The notes beneath the pieces are model-generated. The model was not told the DNA's origin, ran no database searches, and worked only from the letters and a program-made list of their open reading frames with translations. From contig CM044306.1 of NCBI GenBank assembly GCA_024291935.2, positions 5,900,501 through 5,964,500 of the forward strand: a stretch of DNA of 64,000 bases. Reading direction: 5' to 3'. Source of the DNA: Okapia johnstoni. Lineage: Eukaryota; Chordata; Mammalia; Artiodactyla; Giraffidae. Numbering within the stretch: position 1 is the first letter of the stretch; each line of letters starts with the position of its first letter. The position numbers were made by a program, and so were the translations under genes. Shown here one piece after another: positions 49,601 to 61,600 of the stretch.

Positions 49601-52600
49601 CGACCTCTTCCGTGCCATCGAGGAGACCAGCGACGACATGGAATACGAGGTGTCCATGTCTTACCTGGAGGTGAGCCCTCGCGCCACCCTGTCCTGTGGG
49701 CCTGGGCCAGGAGGTCCCCAGGACTGGGCTGGTTTACCTCCCTGGGGTCAGGTCATGGGGCAGCCTCCTGGGGGCGCTCATCACTGCTGCTCTCCCTGTG
49801 CATGCGGTCGGCCTCACTTGATAAAAACTCAGAGAGGCTCAGAGAGGTTAGGCAACTAGACCGAGGTCACACAGTAAGTGAGGGAACAGGAATTCAGACT
49901 CAGGACCCTGGGGCTTTAAAGCCGAGCCCTGCCCACTTGGCTACTCCAAAGTAACCTGGTCACTGAGCACAGACCTCAGCCACCCTCCCAGAGGCCATTC
50001 TCTGGACCCACTCCTGGGCTTCCTGGTGGCTCACTCAGATGGTAAAGAATCTGCCTGCAATGCAGGAGACCCAGGTTTGATCCCTGGCTTGGGAAGATCC
50101 CCTGGAGTAGGAAATGGCAACACACTCCAGTATTCTTGCCATGGAGAGAGGAGCCTGGTGGGCTATAGTCCATGAGGTTGCAGAGAGTCGGACATGACCG
50201 AGCCGACCCTGTTTGCTTTGCCAGACTACCTGCAGGCACTCTGTATATGTAGGTACAAGTGAGAACAATACATACACGGACAGGCTTAGACCTGCCAGCC
50301 TTTTCCACCTTGGCACAGCCCCCAAGGCCCACCTGTGGGAGTGCTGTCACTGGGCAATAGCAGATCAGCGGGGGTGGGAGCCCACAGAGGCCAGAAGCGG
50401 CAGGAGAGCCACTAGGCTAGGCTCCATCTGGCTTCTGGCCTTCCCGGCTCCCTCTGGAAGCTGATAATTTCCTGGGTGACAGCTCAGGAGGAGCAGTGAG
50501 GCATTGCTGCCAGCACCTGCTCCAGCCAGCGTGGTGTTGACTTAGCCAGCAAGATGCACTTCGGGGGCCGTGGTTGGGGAGGCTGGGTGAAGGTACCATA
50601 AGGGTTGCTTAGGAACCACCAGGACTTGGCCATGGGTTAGGTCCCATCCTCTGCCCGGTGCCCGGCTGGCCTGCAGAGGGAGGGGACCTTCTGTACCATT
50701 GGCTCTGGCAGCCCAGTGTTTCCCCCCTGGATGCTGAAGCCCCCTTACGCCCACCCCATAGGAAGGAAGGGGTCCGTCTTCTTAACCCGGGGTTTCCCTG
50801 AGAGGAGCCTGGAGTTCTCAGGAAGGATGGAGAGCCGGGCCATTGCCTGAACCTCCTGCTCTTGGTCTCCCGTTAACATCTGTCCCCTGCCCCTCCCAAC
50901 CGGTCCCATCAGATCTACAATGAGATGATCCGGGACCTGCTGAACCCTGCCCTGGGGTACCTGGAGCTGAGGGAAGACTCCAAGGGAGTGATCCAGGTGG
51001 CCGGAATCACTGAGGTCTCCACCATCAATGCCAAAGAGGCGAGTCTTGTGCAGCCAGTTGGGTAGTGGAGAAGGACACTAACCCCTGTGTGTGTGGGGTG
51101 GGGGGTGGCAGGGCTCTGCAACCAGGGAGCTGCTGCCGGCTCAGCTGGGGCAGACACAGAGGACCCTGGATGACATGCCTCTGGGCACGCCGACCCTGGG
51201 GACCGGCCAGGCACCCCGCCTCCCAGTTGATAGGCAGGCCCTGACCTCTCGGCCCCCACAGCAGATGGGGGGCTGACCCAGCCCTGCCTTGGGCCCCTTC
51301 CCAACCTCGCAGAGGCAGGACTGGGGAGCATCCCCACGGGCCCCCAGGAGTGGCCTCCCTGCTCTGCCCCGCCCACCCAGATCATGCAGCTGCTGATGAG
51401 GGGGAACCGGCAGAGGACCCAGGAGCCCACGGCCGCCAACCGGACGTCCTCGCGCTCCCACGCCGTGCTCCAGGTGGCCGTGCGCCAGCGCAGCCGGGTC
51501 AAGGATGTCCTGCAGGAGGTGCGGCAGGGCCGCCTCTTCATGATTGACCTGGCTGGCTCTGAACGGGCCTCCCAGGTGAGGCCGGCCCCGCCTGGGGCTG
51601 GGGGCAGAGCTTGGGGGGCGGGGCAGGGAGGCTGGCCCACCCAGCTCCCCAGGGGGTGGAGTGGGGACTATCTCAGGGAGGATGGGGATGGGGGGTGATC
51701 TGGAGGGGAGGGCGCTGAGGGGTGTCACAGAGGACAGAAAGGATGGGCTGGGCTGGGGTATCCCAGGGAGACCCCTCCACCAGGGGCTGTTTGTGGGGAG
51801 GGGCCTGGGAGTGTGAGGGTCTCTCCAGGGAAGGAGACAGTGTGTGTCCCGCAGGACGTGGGGAAACAGCCAAGAGAATAAACCGGCCCGGTGAGGATCT
51901 GGGGCCCCCGGGAGACGACGTCCCCTGATGAGGGGGACCCTGGGCAGAGCCTGGGAGGGGACGCTGCCCACCACATCAGGGAGAGAAAAGGGCCCACTGC
52001 CCACCTCCCAGTGTTCGTCTCCCCCCACCCCATAGCCATTTGCCCGGCCCTGCCACCCAGGCCTGGGCCCAGGCTCCCTCTTGCGGACAAATTCAGAAGT
52101 TTCGTGGTCGTCTGAATCCATGGGCATCTCACCATTAGCACTGAGGCAAACGCAAGCACCAGGGAGAAGTAACAAGGGCTTCGTATTTCAACATGTGGGG
52201 TTGGTTTTAACAGGGTGGAGTGGGAGAAACACATTCTTTTTCCGTAAAGGCCTGAGGGCTTCCTGGAGGAAGCAGACAGGGAGCAGCCATTGGGGAGAGG
52301 CTGTGCCCCTCAGCCACTGGGTCCCAGCTTCACCAGGCTGGGCAGAGACGTCTCTCAAGGGCAGCTGTGGGCAGAGCCTCTTGGGACTTGGCCCTGTCCT
52401 GCTCTCACATCCATTCACACACACCTTCATGCGTTTCCTAATACACAGGCTTCCTTTTTTGTTCTTTTGATATTTACTTATTATTTATTTATATATAGGC
52501 TGCTCCGGGTCTTAGTTGTGGCACACGGAATCCTTAGTTGCAGCAAACTCTTAGCTGTGGCATGTGGGACCTAGTGCCCGGACCAGGGATCGAACATAGG

Positions 52601-55600
52601 CCCCCTGCAATGGGAGCGTGGAGTCTTAGTCCCTGGACTGCCAGGGGGTTCCTCACAACCTTCTTATACACATATGCACGCTGTCACATCAGTTCAGTTC
52701 AGTTGCTCAGTCGTGTCCGACTCTTTGCGACCCCATGAATGGCAGCACGCCAGGCCTCCCTATCCATCACCAACTCCCAGAGCTCACCAAAACCCATGTC
52801 CATCGAGTCAGTGATGCCATCCAGCCATCTCATCCTCTGTCGTCCCCTTCTCCTCCTGCCTTCAGTATTTCCCAGCATCAGGGTCTTTTCCAATGAGTCA
52901 GCTCTTTGCATCAGGTGGCCAAAGTATTGGAGTTTCAGCTTCAACATCAGTCCTTCCAATGAACACCCAGGACTGATCTCCTTTAGGATGGACTGGTTGG
53001 ATCTCCTTGCAGTCCGAGGGACTCTCAAGAGTCTTCTCCAACAACACAATTCAAAAGCATCAATTCTTCTGCGCTCAGCTTTCTTTATAGTCCAACTCTC
53101 ACATCCATACATGACCACTGGAAAAACCATAGCCTTGACTAGATGGACCTTTGCTGACAAAGTGATGTCTCTGCTTTTTAATATGCTATCTAGCTTGGTC
53201 ATAAGTTTCCTTCCAAGGAGTAAGCGTCTTTTAATTTCATGGCTGCAATCACCATCTGCAGTGATTTTGGAGCCCAGAAAAATAAAGCCAGCCACTGTTT
53301 CCACTGTTTCCCCATCTATTTGCCATGAAGTGATGGGACCAGATGCCATGATCTTAGTTTTCTGAATGTTGAGCTTAAGCCAACTTTTTCACTCTCCTCT
53401 TTCACTTTCATCAAGAGGCTCTTTAGTTCTTCACTTTCTGCCATAAGGATGGTGTCATCTGCATATCTGAGGTTATTGATATTTCTCCCAGCAATCTTGA
53501 TTCCAGCTTGTGCTTCCTTCAGTTCAGCGTTTCTCATGATGTACTCTGCATATAAGTTAAATAAGCAGGGTGACAATATACAGCCTTGACGTACTCCTTT
53601 TCCTATTTGGGACCAGTCTGTTGTTCCATGTCCAGTTCTAACTGTTGTTTCCTGACCTGCATATAGGTTTCTCAAGAGACAGGTCAGATGGTCTGGTATT
53701 CCCATCTCTTTCAGAAATTTCCACAATTTATTGTGATCCACACAAAGGCTTTGGCATAGTCAATAAAGCAGAAATAGATGTTTTTCTGGAATTCTCTTGC
53801 TTTTTTGATGATCCAGTGGATGTTGGTAATTTGATCTCTGGTTCCTCTGCCTTTTCTAAATTCAGCTTGAACATCTGGAATTTCATGGTTCACATACTGT
53901 TGAAGCCTGGCTTGGAGAATTTTGAGCATTACTTTACTGGCATGTGAGATGAGTGCAATTGTGCGGTAGTTTGAGCATTTTTTGGCATTGCCTTTCTTTG
54001 GGATTGGAATGAAAACTGACCTTTTCCAGTCCTGTGGCCACTGCTGAGTTTTCCAGATTTGCTGGCATATTGAGTGCAGCACTTTCACAGCATCATCTTT
54101 TAGCAATTGAAATAGCTCACCTGGAATTCCATCACCTCCACTAGCTTTGTTTGTAGTGATGCTTCCTAAGGCCCACTTGACTTCACATTCCAGGATGTCT
54201 GGCTCTAGGTGAGTGATCACACCATCGTGATTAACTGGGTCATGAAGATCTTTTTTGTACAGTTCTTCTGTGTATTCTTGCCACTGCTTCTTAATATCTC
54301 CTGCTTCTGTTAGGTCCATACTGTTTCTGTCCTTTATTGAGCCCATCTTTGCATGAAATGTTCCCTTGGTATCTCTGATTTTCTTGAAGAGATCTCTAGT
54401 CTTTCCCATTCTATTGTTTTCCTCTGTTTCTTTGCATTGATCGCTGAGGAAGGCTTTCTTATCTCTCCTTGTTATTCTTTGGAACTCTGCATTCAAATGC
54501 CTATATCTTTCCTTTTCTCCTTTGCTTTTCGCTTCTCTTCTTTTCACAACTATTTGTAAGGCCTCCTCAGACAGCCATTTTGCTTTTTTGCATTTCTTTT
54601 TCTTAGGGGTGATCTTGATCCCTGCCTCCTGTACAATGTCACAAACCTCCATCCATAGTTCATCAGGCACTCTGTCTATCAGATCTATTTCTTTTAAATA
54701 GACCAGATCTATTTCCTTTAAATCTATTTGTCACTTCCACTGTATACTCATAAGGGATTTGATTTAGGTCATACATGAATGGTCTAGTGGTTTTCCCTAC
54801 TTGCTTCAATTTAAGTCTGAATTTGGCAATAAGAAGTTGATGATCTGAGCCACAGTCAGCTCCCGGTCTTGTTTTTGCTGACTGTATAGAGCTTCTCCAT
54901 CTTTGGCTGCAAAGAATATAATCAATCTGATTTCGGTGTTGACCATCTGATGATGTCCATGTGTACACATGCAATTCACATACACTCACACGCCCTTCCC
55001 CACATACACACAAACTTCCGTCCTTCCCCTCTGGAGCCTGGCGCTCTCTCTAGAGCCTGGAGCCCACAGCCCTGCCGGCTTCCAGCTGAGCTGCCTGGGA
55101 AGTAGCGACCTCCCTCCATCTCACCCTCGGCGCTGCCCTTAACTGTGCCAGTGGGTCAGTCCCCAGGGAGATGAAGAGCCAGGCTCTCAGCCCTCCTTGG
55201 GAGCTTCCTGTCCTCCGCTCTTATCCAGCATGCATGCTCAGTTGCTTCAGTCGTGTCCAACTCTGTGACCCCATGGATTGTAGCCCGCCAGGCTCCTCTG
55301 TCCATGAGATTCTCCAGGCAGGAGTACTGGAGTGGGTTGCCGTGCCCTTCTCCAGGGAACCTTCTAGACCCAGGGATCGAACCGACATTTCCTGTGACTC
55401 CTGCATTGCCAGGCAGGTTCTTTACCATTAGCGCCCAACTAAAAAGCCCCACTCTTGTCCAGAGACCTTCTCGTTCTCTGACCTTCTGGAATGCCCTCCG
55501 TGACCCCTGGAGAGAGGGCAGACCAGGTCATCAGCATCTCTTCCTTGCATAGCCCTGGGAAAAGGGGAGGGGTTTACAACCCAGGATAGCCAGGGGCAGG

Positions 55601-58600
55601 GAGTCATACCTGCTACTCGCCCCGCCCCCCAGACACAGAATCGTGGGCAGCGCATGAAAGAGGGGGCCCACATCAACCGCTCACTGCTGGCTCTGGGCAA
55701 CTGCATCAATGCACTGAGCGACAAGGGCACCAACAAGTACATCAACTATCGTGACAGCAAGCTCACCCGCCTCCTGAAGGTACCAGCTACCACCAGGCCT
55801 GGGCCCTGGGCACCCGGGGTGGGGCTGCCAGCTTCGCAGAGGAAAATACAGGATGCCCAGCTGCATTTGAATAAATAACAGATAAATAATGAAATCTGGT
55901 TTGGGTATCAGTATGTATGTTCCATGCCATCTTTGGGACATACTTATAAAGCTCACTCATTTATCCAAATTTCAGATCTAAACTGGGTGTCTTGTATGTT
56001 AGGGCTTCCCAGGTAGCTCAGTGGGTAAAAAAAAAAAAATCTGCCTGCAGTACAGGAGATGCAGGAGATATGGGTTTGATTTCTGGGTCGGGAAGGTCCC
56101 CTGGAGTAGGGCATGGCAATCCACGCCAGTAGTCTTGCCTGGAGAATCCATGGACAAAGGAGCCAGTCCGAGGGGTCGAGAAGAGTTGGACATGGCTGAG
56201 GCAATTGAGCCCGCGCTCGCAGGCCCTCGTTTGTGAACAGCAGGGAGGAAAAGAGGTTGCATCTGAGCATCTGGCTGCCTCCTCTTCACCAGCTCCAGGG
56301 CTGTGGGTCTGAGGGAACTGGGAGTCATCTGGATTTGGGGGTTCAGGTGGGCAGTCTCGTGGCTCCCAGAGGCTGCTGTTGGGGGGCGGGGCACACTCCT
56401 GGCTGGGCTCTGAATGCAGTGCTTCACCCCACCACACCCAGTTCCTTTTTGGAGAGGAGGGCGCCATTCTGCATGACTTGTGGGATCCTAATTTCCCGAC
56501 CAGGGATTGAACCTGGGCCCTCGGCAGTGAAAGCATGGAGTCCTAACCACTGGATGGCCAGGGAATTCTCTGCAGTTCCTTTTATTGGGCCAGCGTATCT
56601 GAGTTAGGGGATCATTATTTCCATTTGCAGACCAGGAAACCGAGGCACTGAGAGGCTAAGTAACCTCAAGGGCTCATGCTAGTAAGTGCTGGACGTAGGG
56701 CCCCAGCAGAGGTCTGTCTGGGCTGAAGGCGGAGCTGCAGGTGACCTAACGCTGGGCAGCAGCCTGCCAGCATCACTGCACCTACAGGCTGGGGGTACGA
56801 GAGACGGCTCCTGCCGCCTAGAAACCCGAGGAAGCTGAGGGTTAGAGAGGTGAAGGAACTCACTTGAAGTCTCTCAGCTGGTCACTGCCGCAGCCGAGGG
56901 CTTTGCCCCCAAGCCGCCGGAGCCCCGCGCACTCTCTCTGTTGAAGAGGGCAGGGCAAGCTCAGGACAAGGGAGGCGATGGCAGAGGCCCAGTTCACTCC
57001 ATCACCCAGCCTCGCACCAGCCAAGACAATGGCGCCTTCCACCATCAGAAAAGGGGGCGACCTGGAAGGCCAGAGGAGATGGCGGCAGCCCAGGACCCCT
57101 CGGAGCTCTTGCCACTCTGGTTCCAACCAACCAGGGGGCAGCCTTTGCTCATCCTCATGTGTGAAGAGGAGGAGAAGGAGAGCTGGGAGACCCTGACTCA
57201 GATACTGGAAATTTTCAAACATGAACTTTGGAGAAGAAACTAGGAGAGGGAAGAAGTGGGGAGACGGCAGAGGGCGCGGGGAGGGTCCACGGGGTGCTCA
57301 GAACCAGCACCTGTGAGTGTGTGAGAGAGAGAGATGCACACACCCCACAGGGGCATCAGCAGCAGCTGGCAGGAGCAGGGTCCAGGGAGGCGGCCCCCTG
57401 CTGACCGCCGCACGCCCCCCGCCCGTCCAGGACTCCCTGGGGGGAAACAGCCGCACAGTGATGATCGCCCACATCAGCCCCGCGAGCAGCGCCTTCGAGG
57501 AGTCCCGGAACACCCTGACCTACGCCGGCCGGGCCAAGAACATCAAGACCCGGGTGAGAGGGCCCCTGCTCTGTGCCCACAGGACTGGCCTTTCTGGGCC
57601 ACGATTCGAGCCCCCTGGACTGATTCCAGGTCCTGCCACCCCCCTCCCAGCCCCCCAAACACACACACTGGCCCGAGCCACCACTGCTCTGGCCCCTGTT
57701 ACTTGCCAGGAAGCCCACAGCTTCTGAGGGCCCCCTTCTCTTTTCTAACTTTATTTGGCCGTGGTCAGTCTTTGTTGCTGTGTGCGGGCTTTCTCTGGCT
57801 GTTGGGAGTTGGGGGCTCCTCTCTAGTTGTGGTGACTGCTGGAGTCTCTTGTTGTGTGACACGGGCTCTGGGGCGTGTGGGCTCAGTAATGGTGGCATAC
57901 GGGCATAGTTGCCCCGTGCCATGTGGGATCTTCCCAGACCAGACACCGAACCCATGTCCCCGGCATCAGCAGGCGGACTCCTAACCATCGGACCACCAGG
58001 GAAGTCCCTGTCCTCCTCTCGTTCAAAGTCCGTGCTCATCCCCAAGGTCTGTGCCCCCAGCCCCACCATCCGCTTCCATCTTCCCGTTTGCATCTTAAAA
58101 GATGCTCATTCGGACCTTTACTCCCCCAAAGCCCCTAATCCTAACAGTTACAATAGTGGTGACTGTTACTGAGCACTTATTCTGGGCCCTTTATCAGTTC
58201 ATCTCATGTGACCCTCACATGAGGCAGGCGTTATTCCTGTCCTCATTTTACTGTTGAGGAAAGTGAGGCTGAAGGGAGCTAAGTGGCTTCCCGGTTGGGT
58301 AGGAATGGCGCTGAGACCAGCACTGGGTCCGCCCGGTTTCCAAGGTTTCCTTGCCTTTTCTGGGCAGTGTGTTAGAATCCTGGCTGTCTATGAGGTCATC
58401 TGGACTCTGTGAAGAGTCTAAGAACCTAACCAACATTCTCTTAACACTTCAGTTTTCCAGCTACTGTTTCAGGAGCTGGATGCTTCATCTCTGCTCTCTC
58501 CATTAAGGAACTTAATGGTGAGGAGAGACCCTTAAAAGAGCGAATTGATAGTTCAGAATATTATTAATAGCAGGAAATCACGCCAACAGCAGGGAGGCCA

Positions 58601-61600
58601 GTGGGATCCCACGGACCTCTTTAGAGACGGTGAGTGGGAATCTGAAGGATGAAAAGAAGATTCCAGAAGGGAGGGAGCAGTAAGGATAGAGGCCCCTAAG
58701 GCAGGGAGGAGATGGTGTCCGTGGTGGAGGTGGCCGAAGAGAAAGGTTCCTCTGATGGAGCGTGAGCCAAATGAAACTCTAGAGAGAGCAGTGTGCCTTC
58801 AACACCAGGTGAAGGGATCAGCGCATTCTTCCAGCAGCAAGGAGCCAATGAAGGCTGAGTGGCACAGAGGCCGGGGCTGGGGGCAGGGGGTGCACAATTT
58901 TAGGAGTATGCCTCTGGTGGAGGCATGTAGTTTGATTAGGGTCAGAGGCAGGGCTTCCCTGTAGCTCAGGTGGTAAAGAATCCGCCCGCAATGCGAGAGA
59001 CCTGGGTTCAATCCCTGGGTTGGGAAGATCCCCTGGAGGAGGGCATAGCAACCCACTCCATTATTCTTGCCTGGAGAATCCCATGGACAGAGGAGCCTGG
59101 CGGGCCACAGTCCATGGGGTCGGAGGCGAAGAAGTCATTACTGTCATCCAGGAGAAAGAAAAAGAGGGTCCCTGAGGGCAGGCTGTGGCCTCCAGGTGAC
59201 TGTACCCGCTCCCCGTCCCTCCCCAGGTGAAGCAGAACCTGCTCAGCGTCTCCTACCACATCGCCCAGTACACGAACATCATCGCTGACCTCCGGGGCGA
59301 GATCCAGAGGCTCAAGTGGAAGATCCAACAGCAGGGAGGGCAGAGCCCGGACCAAGCCCAGCTGGGGCGGGGCGACATCCGCCACATCCAGGGTGCGTGG
59401 GCTCGGTGAGCGGGAGCCCGTCTCCCGAAGCCCCGCCAGGCTGCCTCAGGGTGCTCTGCAGTCAGACAGTGCTGGCTTCAAAGCCAGACTCAGGCTCTTT
59501 CTGGCTGAGTAGCTTTTAAGCCTTCTGTCCTTCAGCTGTCAAACAGAATTGCAATTTCTGCTTCAGAGACCTGACCTGAGGATTCAGTGGTATCAGAGTG
59601 AGAGTCACCTGGGCGTTTAGCTGTGTGGGGGCTTCACTCTGGGGACTGCCGTGAAGGCTGTGAGACTGGACCTGGCATCACCAGAAGGAATACGGTTCCC
59701 TTACAGATTTTTTGTGCTTGCTTTGATGATTTTGCAGCACATTGCAGTGAAGTGTCTAAGGGGGTGCCTTTTACTAGTTGACAGAAAGGTGCTCTAAAGG
59801 CTGGCGGATGCTGGGAGTCACCTTTGGGTCACCCCCTGAAGACAGTGTAGAAGTGGGATGTGGGAGGGGGTAATCTAGGGGGTCTTCCTGGAGGAGGTGG
59901 TTGCACAGAAATCTTTTGGGGAGAAAGAGAGGGGAGGGCCCAGGCAGACCCAGACTTTCTTGGCCTGACCGTTCCTCCTCCACTGACCTCTCCCACTCCC
60001 ATTCAATGGGCAGCCGAGGTCCAGCTGCACAGCGGGCAGGGTGAACTGTCTGTGATGGAACAGCTTCGTGAGCAGCTGGTCAGCACCTTCCAGGAGCAAA
60101 TGGACATGCGGAAACGCCTGCTGGAGCTGGAGAACCGTGGCATGGAGCTGCAGATGGACACCTCTCGCCACCTGCTCACCATCGCCAGGTAAGCACCACT
60201 GGCCTGGGCCGGGGGCCGGGGGCCAGGGGCTGGAGCTGCACCTTGTACCCCACCCCCCACCCCCCATGGCCTGAGTCCCCCGTCTCCTTTGGGGTTGGGG
60301 CTGCGGCAGCTGGAAGCATGAGAAGTCACGCCGGGCACTCAAGTGGCGGGAGGAGCGTCGGAAGGAGTCCTTCACTAAGGATGACACCAGGAAGGACTCA
60401 GACACCGGTGACGACCAGCCAGACATCGAGGAGCCCGCCGAGGTGGTGTCCGCCCGCGAAAGCATCGCTGCCTTGATGACCGCGCAGAAGAAGCTGCGAA
60501 AGCAGAAGGTGCCTGGGGCTCAGGGGCTGGGCAAGGAGAGACTCAGCAGGAAGGGGCTGGGGGAGGCTTGTGGGAGGAGTGAAACCTGGGCTCTCAGGCC
60601 ATGAATCCCCTGCGACTTTGAGTCGCTCTTTCTCATCTGCGGGCTTGCCTGGTGGCTCAGATCATAAAGAATCCACCTGCAATGCGGGAGACGCCAGTTC
60701 GATCCCTGGGTCGGGAAGATCCCCTGGAGTAGGAAATGGCTACCCACTCCAGTATTCTTGCCCAGAGAATCCCCATGGACAGAGGAGCCTGGCAGGCCAC
60801 AGAGTCGGACACAACTGAGGGACTAACACTTTGTGTGTGTGTACTTAGTCGCTCAGTTGGGTCCGACTCTTTGCCACCCCATGGACTGTAGCCCACCAGC
60901 CTCCTCTGTCCATGGGATTCTCCAGGCAAGAACTCACCTTTAAAATGGGAGTAGTCAACCCTAGTAGGGTTGATGGCAAGATTAAGTAAATCCTTTCACA
61001 TATTAAAGACTCAAAAAACTGGTAGCCAACATTCTAATTAGGATTTTCCAGATCTCCCTTCTCTGTTCCGGAGCATAGCCATACCAGGGGGCTTCAGAGT
61101 CCACAAGTCCTGAGGGCATCAGATGGGCTGGGGTCGAGCCGGTTCACGGAGCTCATTTCCCTGGATTCCCTGGTAGCTCAGACTGAGGTTCGATCCCTGG
61201 GTCGGGAAGATCCCTTGGAGAAGGGAATGGCAACCCACTCCAGTATTCTTGCCTGGAGAATCCCATGGACGGAGGAGCCTGGTGGGCTAGTCCATGGGGT
61301 TGCAGAGAGTCAGACAGGACTGAGCGGCTTCAGTGCACAGAGCTTGTTTCAGGGATGGGTTGCAAGAAGGTGGGCACAGAGGGGTTACTCAGGAGCAGTC
61401 CCCGGTTGCGGAGTTCAAGACACAGCTTCGAAAAGTGGGCCTCGGAGTGGGGCTTCAGCCGGCCGCCCAGCGTCCGAGGGCTTGGAGGGGTGAGGACCCG
61501 CTCAGCGGCAGGCGCGGGCGGCCCCTCGCCGGCCACCTGGTGCTGACGGCCCACTCGGCTCCCCAGCTGGCACTGGAGCAGCGGTGCCGAGAGCTACGCG

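Noticed and set aside
51141..52175. 344-codon open frame on the minus strand
   Set aside because: It is antisense to KIF19 exon 7 and introns 6-7, GC-rich and low-complexity in composition, with no recognisable domain. GC-rich sequence has few stop codons by chance.
56941..57243. 100-codon frame between KIF19 exons 8 and 9
   Set aside because: It has no match to the KIF19 protein at this point, exons 8 and 9 join perfectly without it, and no domain is visible.
60690..60720. tRNA-like B-box sequences (ggttcgatccc and similar) at many sites
   Set aside because: They belong to tRNA-derived SINE heads. No intact cloverleaf with paired acceptor stem was seen, so no tRNA gene is called.
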